From: Oceanospirillum linum
GTDB lineage: Bacteria > Pseudomonadota > Gammaproteobacteria > Pseudomonadales > Halomonadaceae
Assembly: GCF_900182785.1 (NCBI RefSeq)
Contig: NZ_FXTS01000001.1
Coordinates: 1 to 64,000 of the forward strand
Direction: 5' to 3'
DNA length: 64,000 bases
Of this stretch, positions 35,052 through 43,821 are shown piece by piece. Numbering within the stretch: the stretch's first letter is position 1; every line of letters starts with the position of its first letter. The translations under genes and the position numbers were made by a program. The notes under the pieces were generated by a model. It had not been told where the DNA came from, ran no database searches, and saw nothing but the letters and a program-made list of their open reading frames with translations.

Positions 35052-37301
35052 ATGAATACAGAGCGACTAACCGGTGCTAAGCCACCGACCGGCCAGGTGA
35101 ATGAGATGCACCAGGCGGACCTGGACAATCTGATCAAGGAATACGATAACGAAAGCAACTTCCGTGATCTGCGCGGCGGTCTGAAACACTTTGTCACCCT
35201 GGTGTGTGTGACACTGAGTCTGTTTCATATCTATACCGCAGGTTTTGGCCTGCTGAACGAAGTGACACACCGTACCGTGCACATGACCTTTATTATGGGC
35301 CTGCTGTTTCTGGTATTCCCGCGCAAGGCTGCCAAAAAACAGTCCACAGGTATTGTGCTGGGACTGATGTATGGTGCCTTTTATCTGCTGATTGCCCATC
35401 AGCTGGTCAGTGCCTTGAGCCAGGACCTGCCTCCGATGATGGCAGCCGGAGTTTATTTTTTTGCCGGCATGATGGCTCTGTCTGCTCTGCCTCTGTCCGC
35501 CCTGGGTGGCCGGGGTAACAAGCCAGGCTGGCTGGACTGGCCACTGGCGATTCTGGGTACTGGGTTTTCACTCTATCTGGTCTATTTCTTTGATGAGATT
35601 TTTATCATCAATGTTGGCTTCCCCCAGACACTGGACTACCTGATGGGTGGTGTTGCCATTCTGCTGGTGATTGAAGGTGCACGCCGAACCATGGGCGAAT
35701 CCTTGTCGATCATAGGTGTACTGGCGCTGCTGTATGCGATGTTCGGCCCTTATCTGCCAGGTGTTCTCGCACATCGGGGTTATGACATTATCCGCTTGGT
35801 AGAGCATCTCTATTTAGGCACGGAAGGTATCTACGGCATAGCCATCGGCGTAGTAGCCACTTACGTTTTTCATTTTGTACTCTTTGGTGTGCTGGCGCAG
35901 GCCTCCGGTCTGGGGCAACTATTTATTGAGTTAGCAACCCTGTTAGCAGGCCGTTATTCCGGTGGTCCGGCGAAAGTATCCGTGGTTTCTTCCGGTTTCT
36001 TTGGCATGATTTCAGGCTCTCCGGTAGCCAACACAGTAACCACAGGTGCTTTCACCATCCCTATGATGCAACGTTACGGTTTCAGCGGTCGTTTTGCCGC
36101 CGCCACAGAAGCTGCAGCGTCCTGTGGCGGACAAATCACCCCTCCTATCATGGGAGCATCGGCCTTTGTTATGGCTGAAATGCTGGGCATCCCCTATAAT
36201 GAGCTGATTCTGGTGGCAGTCATTCCCGCAGCCTTCCACTATCTAGCCACACTGTGTATGGTACACTTTGAGGCCCGTCGCCTAGGGTTAGAAGGCGTTC
36301 CTGCTGAAGATATCCCCCGTTTCCGTGATGTCATGGCACGTCACTGGCACCAGACCATTCCGCTGATTGTAATGGTGACCTTGCTGCTGATGCAGTTCAC
36401 ACCGTTCCTGGCAGCATTCTGGGGCATTATCCTGACGGTTGTCTGCTCTTATCTGCCATTGTTGCTGAAGCCATTAGGTTTCGACAAACTGGATCACGAA
36501 AGTGTGCTGACCCCATCTCGTCTGGTGTTCAGTCTGGAAGAGGGTGCCAAGCAGTCCATCGCCATTACCGCCGCCTGTGCCTGTGTCGGCTTCCTGCTGG
36601 GCGTCACTACGTTGACCGGACTCGGATTTAAGTTCTCCGGCGCCATTGTAGGTCTGGCTACCGATTTCGGCACTTGGCTAAGCATGATTGTGCCTTTTGA
36701 TCTGCTGACGCCAGATTCCACTGTACTATTTGTGGCTCTGCTGCTGGTGGCTGTGGCCTGCATCCTGATGGGCGCCGGCATCCCGACCACACCGACTTAC
36801 ATCATCCTCGCATCAATTGTGGCTCCGGCACTGGATGAGTTTGGTATCGCGCTTTTGGCATCGCATTTCTTTATTTTCTACTACGGTGTTCTAGCTGATG
36901 TAACGCCTCCGGTTGCTCTGGCGGCGTATGCCGGTGCCGGTATTTCTGGCTCAGATCCAATGCGTACCGGGACCACCGCCTTCCGGCTATCAATGGGTAA
37001 AGCTCTGGTGCCCTTTATGTTTGTTTTTGCGCCGAGCCTGCTGTTTTTGAACTTCAACTGGAGTGAATTCATTCTGGCGATGATCAGCGGTATTCTGTGT
37101 ATTTTCGCCCTGTCCACGGCATATATCGGTTATTTCCGTACCACGCTGCATAAACCGGAAAAAATAATGCTCAGCATTGCCGGTCTGGCCTTGGTAGGTT
37201 CCCAGCTGTGGCTGGTGGCGATTGCGGGCTCTGTGGTGGTGGCCATTCTGCTACGCAATCACCTACAGAGCAAAGAGCGGCCCGGTGCCCATCCGGCGTA
37301 A
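35052..37301 (+). CDS. Fused TRAP transporter permease (4TM + 12TM), TAXI type
   Basis: 749 residues with about 16-18 transmembrane segments. The DctQ-like small-subunit part is at about 45-220 and the DctM-like part from about 225 on, with GTEGIYGIAIGVVATYVFHFVLFG, SGGPAKVSVVSSGFFGMISGSPVANTVTTGAFTIPMM, GGQITPPIMGASAFVMAE, MGAGIPTTPTYIILAS and ADVTPPVALAAYAGAG. It is intact, unlike the paralogue at 22099-24754, and is the reference that exposes the insertion there. It should couple substrate import to sodium entry. It is the last gene of the set; a perfect 33-nt palindrome terminates transcription. Confidence 0.94.
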   Translation: MNTERLTGAKPPTGQVNEMHQADLDNLIKEYDNESNFRDLRGGLKHFVTLVCVTLSLFHIYTAGFGLLNEVTHRTVHMTFIMGLLFLVFPRKAAKKQSTGIVLGLMYGAFYLLIAHQLVSALSQDLPPMMAAGVYFFAGMMALSALPLSALGGRGNKPGWLDWPLAILGTGFSLYLVYFFDEIFIINVGFPQTLDYLMGGVAILLVIEGARRTMGESLSIIGVLALLYAMFGPYLPGVLAHRGYDIIRLVEHLYLGTEGIYGIAIGVVATYVFHFVLFGVLAQASGLGQLFIELATLLAGRYSGGPAKVSVVSSGFFGMISGSPVANTVTTGAFTIPMMQRYGFSGRFAAATEAAASCGGQITPPIMGASAFVMAEMLGIPYNELILVAVIPAAFHYLATLCMVHFEARRLGLEGVPAEDIPRFRDVMARHWHQTIPLIVMVTLLLMQFTPFLAAFWGIILTVVCSYLPLLLKPLGFDKLDHESVLTPSRLVFSLEEGAKQSIAITAACACVGFLLGVTTLTGLGFKFSGAIVGLATDFGTWLSMIVPFDLLTPDSTVLFVALLLVAVACILMGAGIPTTPTYIILASIVAPALDEFGIALLASHFFIFYYGVLADVTPPVALAAYAGAGISGSDPMRTGTTAFRLSMGKALVPFMFVFAPSLLFLNFNWSEFILAMISGILCIFALSTAYIGYFRTTLHKPEKIMLSIAGLALVGSQLWLVAIAGSVVVAILLRNHLQSKERPGAHPA

Positions 37302-37354
37302 AACCCTCCCTGTCAGCCTTATGCAGATACGCCGCATCTGCGCAGGATGAAGGT

Positions 37355-37387
37355 ACAAAGAAGCACCGCCAGGCGGTGCTTCTTTGT
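37355..37387 (+). terminator. Near-perfect palindromic terminator after the TRAP permease
   Basis: A 16-bp arm ACAAAGAAGCACCGCC is mirrored exactly around one central A, with the T-rich arm TTCTTTGT at the 3' side. It separates the permease from the second iclR gene. Confidence 0.75.
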
Positions 37388-37483
37388 ATTGGTCTGCAGC
37401 AGGTGTACAGTCTTATTCCCACGTATAACAGGCGACAGCTCAAGCCAGTACCAGTAAAATCAATAGCTTAAACTACTGCTAGA

Positions 37484-38275
37484 ATGGAATATCTGCCGAT
37501 GTCGACAAGTGAAAATAACTACATAGTTCCTGCGCTGCAGAAAGGCCTTCAGATTCTGGAATTGTTTGACAGCCATCATCGCCTACTCAGCCAGACAGAG
37601 ATGGCCGAGGCTCTAGGTGTCTCTAACAGCTCTATCTACCGGATAGTCCAGACTCTTATTGCTATGGGTTACCTAAACAAAGCCGGTGGTGGCAACTACT
37701 CCCTAGGTTCTCAGGTAGTCTCCCGAGGTTTCAGTTATCTGGCAAGCCGGGAGATTGTTGAGATCGCGGCACCTTTTATTACTCAGCTGCGGGATAGCAC
37801 ATCACTGTCGAGCCATTTAGCTATTCGGGAGGGCAGCGAAACACTCTATCTGTTTCGGGCTTTGGCCCTACAGCGAGTATCTGTCAATGTTATGGTCGGC
37901 ACCAGATTTCCCTGTCATATCACTGCAATGGGCAGAGCCCTGCTTCAGGGTTTAGCACCAGATCAACTGGAGAGTCTATATCAAGGGCAGCGTATTGACG
38001 GCTACCCTGAGCCTGCACCACAGACATTACCGGATCTAATCGCAATGTGTGAAAAAGAACGAGCACAGGGCTGGAGTATGCATTATTCCGATTATTCAAC
38101 AGCAATTGCCGTACCAATACGAAATTTCACAGGCGAAGTTGTTGCTGCAATCAACGCATCTGGGCCTGATGTTGTAATGCAAAAAGAAGGCGTTACTGAG
38201 CGCCTTGTGCACGCCCTGAAAAAAACAGCCGATGGAATTATGAAAGAGCTCGGAGGTATTACAACAAGACGCTAA
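37484..38275 (+). CDS. IclR-family transcriptional regulator
   Basis: 263 residues, or 258 if it starts at ATG 37499 (STSENNYIVPALQKGLQILELF). The N-terminal winged helix is SQTEMAEALGVSNSSIYRIVQTLIAMGYL and the effector domain includes VGTRFPCHITAMGRALLQGL and a C-terminal INASGP motif. It follows the TRAP set on the same strand, but a strong terminator intervenes, so it has its own promoter. A second IclR flanks the locus at 31431, and the two probably regulate different parts of the same catabolic region. The effector is not predictable. Confidence 0.9.
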   Translation: MEYLPMSTSENNYIVPALQKGLQILELFDSHHRLLSQTEMAEALGVSNSSIYRIVQTLIAMGYLNKAGGGNYSLGSQVVSRGFSYLASREIVEIAAPFITQLRDSTSLSSHLAIREGSETLYLFRALALQRVSVNVMVGTRFPCHITAMGRALLQGLAPDQLESLYQGQRIDGYPEPAPQTLPDLIAMCEKERAQGWSMHYSDYSTAIAVPIRNFTGEVVAAINASGPDVVMQKEGVTERLVHALKKTADGIMKELGGITTRR

Positions 38276-38381
38276 AAAACCAGACTAACCTGACTTAGCA
38301 ACATCAGGCCATTCTGGTTTTATACTTTCTGGCCAGCAAGTCTTTCAACACGAGCCTGGCACTATAATTACATTGAATGGA

Positions 38382-38852
38382 TCAGGCCATCTGTTTCTGG
38401 ATATAGTTCTCAACACCAACCATATCAATCAGTCTCAGCTGCTGCTCAAGCCAATGGGCGTGATCCCTTTCGGTATCATCCAATAATTGAAGCAACATTT
38501 TACGTGTAATGTAATCCTGAGCCTGCTCACAAACAGCAATCGCCTCTTTCAGGGCACGGGCCACATCATATTCTACCTGCAGGTCGTTGCGGAACATGCT
38601 GGCAACATCATGCCCCACATTCGCTTGCTCCTGACCGTTCATATCCGGTTCAGCTTCCAGAAACAGCATACGCTCCATAATCGCTTCAGCGTGTTCTGTT
38701 TCTTCTTCCATCTCATGATGCAGTCGCTCGTGGAGCTTATCCAGCCCCCAGTCTTTAAACTGGTTAGCATGGGCCATATACTGATCACGGGCCATCAGTT
38801 CATTATTAAGCAGACGTTGAAGATGCTCGAGAACCGTAGGATTGCCTTGCAT
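38382..38852 (-). CDS. bfr: Bacterioferritin subunit with ferroxidase site but no haem methionine
   Basis: 156 residues. Compared with the E. coli protein, the di-iron ligands are kept: Glu18, Glu51, His54, Glu94 and the ExxH pair Glu128/His131, together with Tyr25. Position 52, the haem-ligating Met, is Thr, so this subunit should oxidise iron but not bind haem on its own. The partner gene, 11 bp upstream, has the opposite pattern. Two-subunit bacterioferritins of this kind are known in several proteobacteria. The two probably co-assemble into a 24-mer. Iron release would need Bfd, encoded at 29260. Confidence 0.92.
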   Translation of the reverse strand: MQGNPTVLEHLQRLLNNELMARDQYMAHANQFKDWGLDKLHERLHHEMEEETEHAEAIMERMLFLEAEPDMNGQEQANVGHDVASMFRNDLQVEYDVARALKEAIAVCEQAQDYITRKMLLQLLDDTERDHAHWLEQQLRLIDMVGVENYIQKQMA

Positions 38853-38863
38853 AGTACTTCTCC

Positions 38864-39334
38864 TTAATCTTCCATCTGCGCAGCCAGATAATTCTGGATA
38901 CCCGCGTTCTCAATCTGCCACTGCTGAGTTTCGATCCAGTCGATCTGCTCTTCCGTCTCTTCCAGGATTTCGGTCAGCAGGTCACGGGATACGTAATCCT
39001 GTGCTTTTTCCATCACGTCAATCGCAGTCAGCAGCTGATCACGAACCTCCGTATGCACCTTCACATCACCGGAGAGCATTTCCGGAATATTTTCACCAAT
39101 ATGGAGGCGATTCAATGCCTGCATACCCGGTAAAGCTTCCAGAAATAAAATACGCTCAATCAGGTCATCGGCCAGCTTCATTGATTTAATAGAAGCCTTG
39201 TACTCATGGCTGTTGAGCTCTTCCAGTCCCCAGTTTTTCGCCATACGGGCGTGAAGAAATGTCTGGTTAATCACGGTGAGCTGCCCTTTCAAAGCAGAGT
39301 TTAGCTCCGAGACAACACCTGCATCAGCTTTCAT
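38864..39334 (-). CDS. bfr: Bacterioferritin subunit with haem methionine but no ferroxidase site
   Basis: 156 residues. The haem-ligating Met52 is present (KSMKLADDLIERILFLEALPG). The ferroxidase residues are lost: Gln18 for Glu, Ser51 for Glu, Leu54 for His, and Gln in place of the last His (EETEEQIDW). It should therefore bind haem and electron-transfer partners rather than oxidise iron. It is the first gene of the pair on the minus strand, with an 11-bp gap to the catalytic subunit, so the two are co-expressed. About 300 bp upstream to the Lrp gene holds the promoter; I could not pick out a Fur site there. Confidence 0.92.
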   Translation of the reverse strand: MKADAGVVSELNSALKGQLTVINQTFLHARMAKNWGLEELNSHEYKASIKSMKLADDLIERILFLEALPGMQALNRLHIGENIPEMLSGDVKVHTEVRDQLLTAIDVMEKAQDYVSRDLLTEILEETEEQIDWIETQQWQIENAGIQNYLAAQMED

Positions 39335-39630
39335 CGATCTACCCTCGTCTATTGTCGAGTACTTTAACTATTGTGTGCTTTAGCTATTAAGCACTTTATA
39401 CATCGGCCACAGCCTGTGTGGCCAAATGCCAGTCTTGCACTACTTATAGTCAATACCATGACAAATTACGAGTATATTTCAGCTGATATTTCAAATTTAT
39501 CCTAATTAAATCAATCACTTTGGATGAACAAGAAGTGTTTCCATTCTTAAACATAAACCCTTATCAGAAGAGTGTTATTCTCTTTTGAGAAAGAACTTTA
39601 TTTCGCTTAGAGCCACATCAACACTCAACC

Positions 39631-40149
39631 TCAAACCGGCAGCTGTAAACCGGTTTTGACCTCTCTCAGGGCAAGGCTGGAGCGGATCGCTGTAATTCCC
39701 GGCAAAACACGTAACCGGTTACGGACAAAATCGCCATAATCCTCCAGGTCACTCGCCACGATTTGCAGAATATAGTCGCAGTCTCCTGAGACATTATGAC
39801 AACTCAGGATCTCCGGCATCTGCGCCATTTTCTGCTCAAACTCCAGCGGTGCCTGACCGGAGTGATCACCAAAGGTCACCTGAGCAAAACCCACCACCCC
39901 CAGACCCAATTTTTGGCGATTTAATCTGGCCTGATAACCTTCGATATAACCTTCGGCTTCCAGCCGCTTCAATCTGCGCCAGCAGGGGGTTTCACTCAGA
40001 TTTAACCGTTCAGCCAGCTTGGCATTACTTAACCGGCCATCTTTTTGCAACAGAGCAAGAATACGCCGATCCGTATCATCCAGCCCCGATGTTTTAGAAT
40101 CACGGGGTCTGGAACTATCAGACCCCACCACACCCTTAGAAAGACTCAT
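39631..40149 (-). CDS. Lrp/AsnC-family transcriptional regulator
   Basis: 172 residues from ATG 40149 (an alternative ATG is at 40161; neither has a strong ribosome-binding site). The N-terminal HTH, DTDRRILALLQKDGRLSNAKLAERLNLSETPCWRRLKRLEAEGYIEGY, is a canonical Lrp type. The ligand-binding RAM domain follows, with CHNVSGDCDYILQIVASDLEDY. A Ser/Gly-rich N-terminal extension of about 25 residues is unusual. It is divergent from a LysE-family exporter, a classic arrangement in which an Lrp-type protein senses an amino acid and activates its export. A palindrome suited to this regulator lies between them. Confidence 0.92.
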   Translation of the reverse strand: MSLSKGVVGSDSSRPRDSKTSGLDDTDRRILALLQKDGRLSNAKLAERLNLSETPCWRRLKRLEAEGYIEGYQARLNRQKLGLGVVGFAQVTFGDHSGQAPLEFEQKMAQMPEILSCHNVSGDCDYILQIVASDLEDYGDFVRNRLRVLPGITAIRSSLALREVKTGLQLPV

Positions 40150-40167
40150 TTCAAAATACACCCATAA

Positions 40168-40182
40168 AAGAAATATTCTTTC
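40168..40182. promoter_or_regulatory. Candidate Lrp/AsnC operator between the regulator and LysE
   Basis: AAAGAA-ATA-TTCTTT, a perfect 15-bp palindrome with an AT centre, as expected of Lrp-family sites. It lies just upstream of the regulator start and about 95 bp before the exporter. Confidence 0.45.
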
Positions 40183-40276
40183 ACCATAACAGCAAATAAA
40201 GGCAGAGATAACAATTCTATTTCCCCTCAGTTAGGGATAATAACGTCTCCAGAACAGAGATACCGGAGCAACCCAG

Positions 40277-40909
40277 ATGTTAAGTCTTACTGAACTCTCA
40301 GTTTATGTTTTTACCTTAGGAGCAGCCTATCTTTTGCCGGGCCCGGATATGGCTCTGGTAATGACATCGGTATCAGATAAGGGGATAAAACAGGCATTGA
40401 TGACATCACTGGGATTATCCGCCGCCAGAGGGTTGCACGTGCTGCTCGCCGCCCTGGGCCTGGCAGCACTGCTGGCGGCTCATCCGGGGCTGCTTCGGGT
40501 TGTCCAGTGGATAGGGGCCGCTTATCTGCTCTTTCTCGCCTGGAAGATTCTGTCTGCACGCACCCTCACGCAAAAAAAGGCCCCAGCTGGAAACCCGCAA
40601 CGCCTGCAGGCGATCCGCCGAGGATTTCTGACCAGCCTGTTAAACCCGAAAGCACTGATGTTCTGCTCTCTTCTGCTGCCGCAGTTTATCAGTCAGCAAA
40701 GCCATAGCGCTTCAGTATTGACTCAATACCTCTACCTTGGGGTCGTTCTGGTGGTAACAGGTATTCTCTTTGACCTGCTGATCGCCGCCAGCATCTGCAC
40801 CGTCAACCGCAGAATGAAGATCACTGAGACCGGACAGAACATTCAGAAATGGCTCTTTTCCAGTGTTTTTATCGCCGGAGCGATTCGGTTAAGTGTGAGT
40901 GAGTTATAA
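40277..40909 (+). CDS. LysE/RhtB-family amino-acid exporter
   Basis: 210 residues with about six hydrophobic segments. The family start LLPGPDMALVMTSVSDKGIKQALMTSLGLSAARGLHVLLAALGLAALL is clear, as is NPKALMFCSLLLPQFI. It should export an amino acid or homoserine-lactone-like compound by proton antiport. It is controlled in all likelihood by the divergent Lrp-type regulator. The GGAG ribosome-binding site is 8 nt before the ATG. A second, broken LysE gene lies 90 bp downstream. Confidence 0.92.
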   Translation: MLSLTELSVYVFTLGAAYLLPGPDMALVMTSVSDKGIKQALMTSLGLSAARGLHVLLAALGLAALLAAHPGLLRVVQWIGAAYLLFLAWKILSARTLTQKKAPAGNPQRLQAIRRGFLTSLLNPKALMFCSLLLPQFISQQSHSASVLTQYLYLGVVLVVTGILFDLLIAASICTVNRRMKITETGQNIQKWLFSSVFIAGAIRLSVSEL

Positions 40910-41000
40910 AACGGCACCCTGCAATTTTGTTCAATACTCAGATTCCAGTAACCATCAGACTACCTCCATCTAATCAATCCACCACGTTATCGGAGGCTCC

Positions 41001-41195
41001 ATGTCTGACATCTCTTTCTTTCATGCATTAACCGGTACAGGCTCCATCGAGCTATCTGTACTCTCATCCATGACCATTTTTGCTTTGGTGGCCTCGATCA
41101 CACCGGGGCCGGTAAACCTGGTAGGACTGAGTAGCGGCGCTCGCTATAAGCTACCGGTAGGCCTGATTTTTACCACAGGGGCGACAAGAGTATAA
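41001..41195 (+). pseudogene. N-terminal fragment of a second LysE-family exporter
   Basis: 64 residues with a good CGGAGG ribosome-binding site. The family segment ASITPGPVNLVGLSSGARYKLPVGLIFTTGA is followed by a stop, so only the first and part of the second membrane helix remain out of about 200 residues. The rest is not found downstream. It is not similar enough to the upstream exporter to be a simple tandem copy. Confidence 0.75.
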
Positions 41196-41232
41196 AGACT
41201 GCCAAGCACGGCAGACTAATCTCAGGCAAAAA

Positions 41233-41254
41233 CTGAATTTTCAAGAAAATTCAG
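41233..41254. repeat. Perfect 22-bp palindrome after the LysE fragment
   Basis: The arms CTGAATTTTC and GAAAATTCAG are exact complements around AA. It may be an operator or stem-loop left over from the deletion of the exporter, or a control site for the operon starting at 41387. Confidence 0.5.
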
Positions 41255-41386
41255 CCGTAAAAATACACCTTTTATAAAGCTATAACCCTATCATCAACTC
41301 CGGTAGACTAATGCACTTTCGATGACTGACCGTCATAAGTAAGCAACACGATCATCAATAGCCATTACAACGAGTTATGTAGGATT

Positions 41387-42250
41387 ATGTGTTTTAAACG
41401 CGCTAACCGCTCCAGCACGCCTCACCTGATATTATCGTTACTCTCCGTCTTTACTCTCGCGGGCTGCGCCCTGGATTCTGACAAGCCAATGTTACAGGCG
41501 ATACAGTCACTGGACGCACGCCTTGAACAACGCATCAATAATCTTGAAGAGCAAAACCAGACACAAAGCACCCAACTGGATCAGCTGCAACAGCAGCTCA
41601 AACAGGGCGACCAGGCTATATCTCAACTCAAAGCCAACCAAACAAAACTATTGGCATTGGTTGAAGAGAAGAACAAAGATCTGCCTCGTCAGCCTGAAAC
41701 CCCTGATACGGATACCGATCAGAGTAGCAACAGTCCGGACAAAGTTGTACTGGGAAGCAAAGAGTGGGTTTGGCTGGATGCCGCACAGGCTAATTTTAAA
41801 GCCCGTATAGATTCTGGTGCGACAACATCATCTATACACGCCGCTGATCCTGTGTTTTTTGAACGCAACGGCGAGGAATGGGTACGGTTCAATCTATTGG
41901 CGGATGAGTCCAAAGAGAGTCTGCCGGTGGATCAGTCAACAGAGAGCCCACCGGTGGATGAGCCAACAGAGAGCCTGCCGGAAGATAAAGCAAAAGAGAG
42001 TAAAGGCAAACAGATTGAAGCACCTGTCGTCCGCTGGGTTCGCATTATCCAGGCTTCAGCCAAAACCCCGGAACGTCGCCCGGTCATTCAGGCCTGGGTA
42101 CAGGTGGGTGGATTAAGGGAACGAGCCGAGTTTACCCTTGCCGATCGTAGCAAAATGACATTCCAGATTCTTTTAGGTCGCGAATTTTTTAAGGATATTG
42201 CTTTAATTGATGTCGGTAAATCTTATATTCACCCGAAGCAAAAACCCTGA
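41387..42250 (+). CDS. Retropepsin-like protease (Zn_protease/RimB family) with lipoprotein signal
   Basis: 287 residues. The lipoprotein signal (SVFTLAGC) is followed by a coiled coil (about 35-90, LEQRINNLEEQNQTQSTQLDQLQQQL). The aspartic-protease-like domain starts at about 118: FKARIDSGATTSSIHA with the DSGATTS active-site motif and VRFNL strand. An insertion holds imperfect repeats of the type ES-PVD-(Q/E)-(S/P)-TE. It ends FQILLGREFFKDIALIDVG, the second half of the fold. Family members work with ATP-grasp ligases. It is the first gene of a three-gene operon with a 7TM inactive transglutaminase and a RimK-like ligase. Lipidation would place it on the periplasmic side, unlike cytoplasmic RimB. 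Confidence 0.85.
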   Translation: MCFKRANRSSTPHLILSLLSVFTLAGCALDSDKPMLQAIQSLDARLEQRINNLEEQNQTQSTQLDQLQQQLKQGDQAISQLKANQTKLLALVEEKNKDLPRQPETPDTDTDQSSNSPDKVVLGSKEWVWLDAAQANFKARIDSGATTSSIHAADPVFFERNGEEWVRFNLLADESKESLPVDQSTESPPVDEPTESLPEDKAKESKGKQIEAPVVRWVRIIQASAKTPERRPVIQAWVQVGGLRERAEFTLADRSKMTFQILLGREFFKDIALIDVGKSYIHPKQKP

Positions 42251-42300
42251 TCTGAATCGGTCAACTTTCTCTGATACACCCACGCGGATGTTACACAGCC

Positions 42301-43818
42301 ATGATCAATCGCCTGCCTTTTTATCTGCTGATTACTGCCCTGGTTCTGATCGGTACAGCCTTCAGCCTCTATCGCCATGCGGTCTATGGTGTACCCTGGC
42401 TTCCTGGCGAACAACGTCAGCAGTGGGAGGTAGAAGCCCGTATCGAGTTTATTGCTAATGGTGATCCGGCAAAGGTCACCATGGCAATACCCGGAGATCA
42501 AAGCAACTTTATCCTGACCGATGAAAGCAGCTCCTCACAAGGCTATGGTGTTGCCTTGCTCGATGACGGCCATCAGCGCCGCGCAGAGTGGTCAACACGC
42601 AGTGCAAAGGATCAGCAGCTGATCTATTACAAAGCACGGTTTCTGGTTGATGCCAGTGCCCAACATAAGGTTCTTGCTCCTACAGAGCCTACACCACAGT
42701 TTTTTGAAGATGTCAGACAAACTGCCGCGCTTTCTATTCTGGAAGATGCACTGGAACGCTCAGCCGATAACCCGACACTCGCCCGGGAGCTGGTGCGCCA
42801 GCTGAATGATCCTCAGAACCAGAATGCCGCACTACTGCTGAACAGTATGAACCGCGAAGAAGCTCTGGTCAGCTTGCTTTCCATGGAGAAAATACCAGCC
42901 CGTACCGTTGCAACGCTGACACTGGAGGATGGCCGTCGCCGCCAGAGCGTTCAACCCTGGGTACAGGTGTGGGATGATCATAAAGAGCGCTGGCAGCTAT
43001 TTAATCCGCAAACAGGCACAGAAGGTAAACCTGACAATCTCCTGATCTGGAGTTATGAATATCAAAGCCTGCTGGATGTGATTGGCGGCCGACAGTCCGA
43101 TGTCAGTTTTTCTATGATTGCTCAGGATATTTCACCGGAAACAGCAACCCGGGAGAAAATCACGGCAGAGGACCTGCTTAATTTCTCTATTCACAGCCTG
43201 CCGGTTGAGGAGCAGGCGATGTTTAAAACCATTATGCTGATTCCGGTTGGTGCACTGCTGGTGGTCTTCCTGCGTATTATTGTCGGCCTTAAAACCTCAG
43301 GTACTTTTATGCCTGTACTTATTGCCGTCGCCTTTGTGCAGACAGAACTGGCCCCCGGTATTATCGGCTTTCTGCTGATTGTTGGCACCGGGCTAATGAT
43401 CCGCAGCTATCTGTCCCATCTGAACCTGTTACTGGTGGCACGTATCTCCGCCGTCATTATCGCCGTGATTATGATCATCTCAGTATTCACTGTTATCGCT
43501 TATCGCGTGGGACTTCTGGAGGGTCTGAGTATCACCTTTTTCCCGATGATCATCCTCTCCTGGACCATTGAACGTATGTCCATTCTCTGGGAAGAAGAAG
43601 GTGCAAAAGAGGTCTTCGTACAGGGGGGAGGCTCTCTCTTTACCGCTGTGCTTGTCTACCTGGCGATGACCTCCGAATTGATCCGCCACCTGACCTTTAA
43701 CTTTGTCGGGCTGCAGCTGATCATTCTGGCCCTGATTCTGCTACTGGGTAACTACACAGGTTACCGCCTGAGCGAGCTGCGCCGCTTCCGCCATCTGGCT
43801 AAGCCGTCACAGGACTGA
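42301..43818 (+). CDS. Inactive transglutaminase-like protein fused to a seven-helix membrane domain
   Basis: 505 residues. TM1 (about 5-23) is followed by an extracytoplasmic region (25-310) with a transglutaminase-type fold: ALVSLLSMEKIPARTVATLTLEDGRRRQSVQPWVQVWDDHKERWQLFNPQTG. The catalytic Cys position is not a recognisable Cys motif, in line with the inactive family. The C-terminal part (about 315-490) has about six or seven helices, including LLVVFLRIIVGLKTSGTFMPVLIAVAF and LRELLGNY-like end. The 5-nt gap to the ligase and 50-bp gap to the protease show an operon. Aravind and colleagues described this set by comparative genomics; its product is not known to me. Confidence 0.85.
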   Translation: MINRLPFYLLITALVLIGTAFSLYRHAVYGVPWLPGEQRQQWEVEARIEFIANGDPAKVTMAIPGDQSNFILTDESSSSQGYGVALLDDGHQRRAEWSTRSAKDQQLIYYKARFLVDASAQHKVLAPTEPTPQFFEDVRQTAALSILEDALERSADNPTLARELVRQLNDPQNQNAALLLNSMNREEALVSLLSMEKIPARTVATLTLEDGRRRQSVQPWVQVWDDHKERWQLFNPQTGTEGKPDNLLIWSYEYQSLLDVIGGRQSDVSFSMIAQDISPETATREKITAEDLLNFSIHSLPVEEQAMFKTIMLIPVGALLVVFLRIIVGLKTSGTFMPVLIAVAFVQTELAPGIIGFLLIVGTGLMIRSYLSHLNLLLVARISAVIIAVIMIISVFTVIAYRVGLLEGLSITFFPMIILSWTIERMSILWEEEGAKEVFVQGGGSLFTAVLVYLAMTSELIRHLTFNFVGLQLIILALILLLGNYTGYRLSELRRFRHLAKPSQD

Positions 43819-43821
43819 TCC

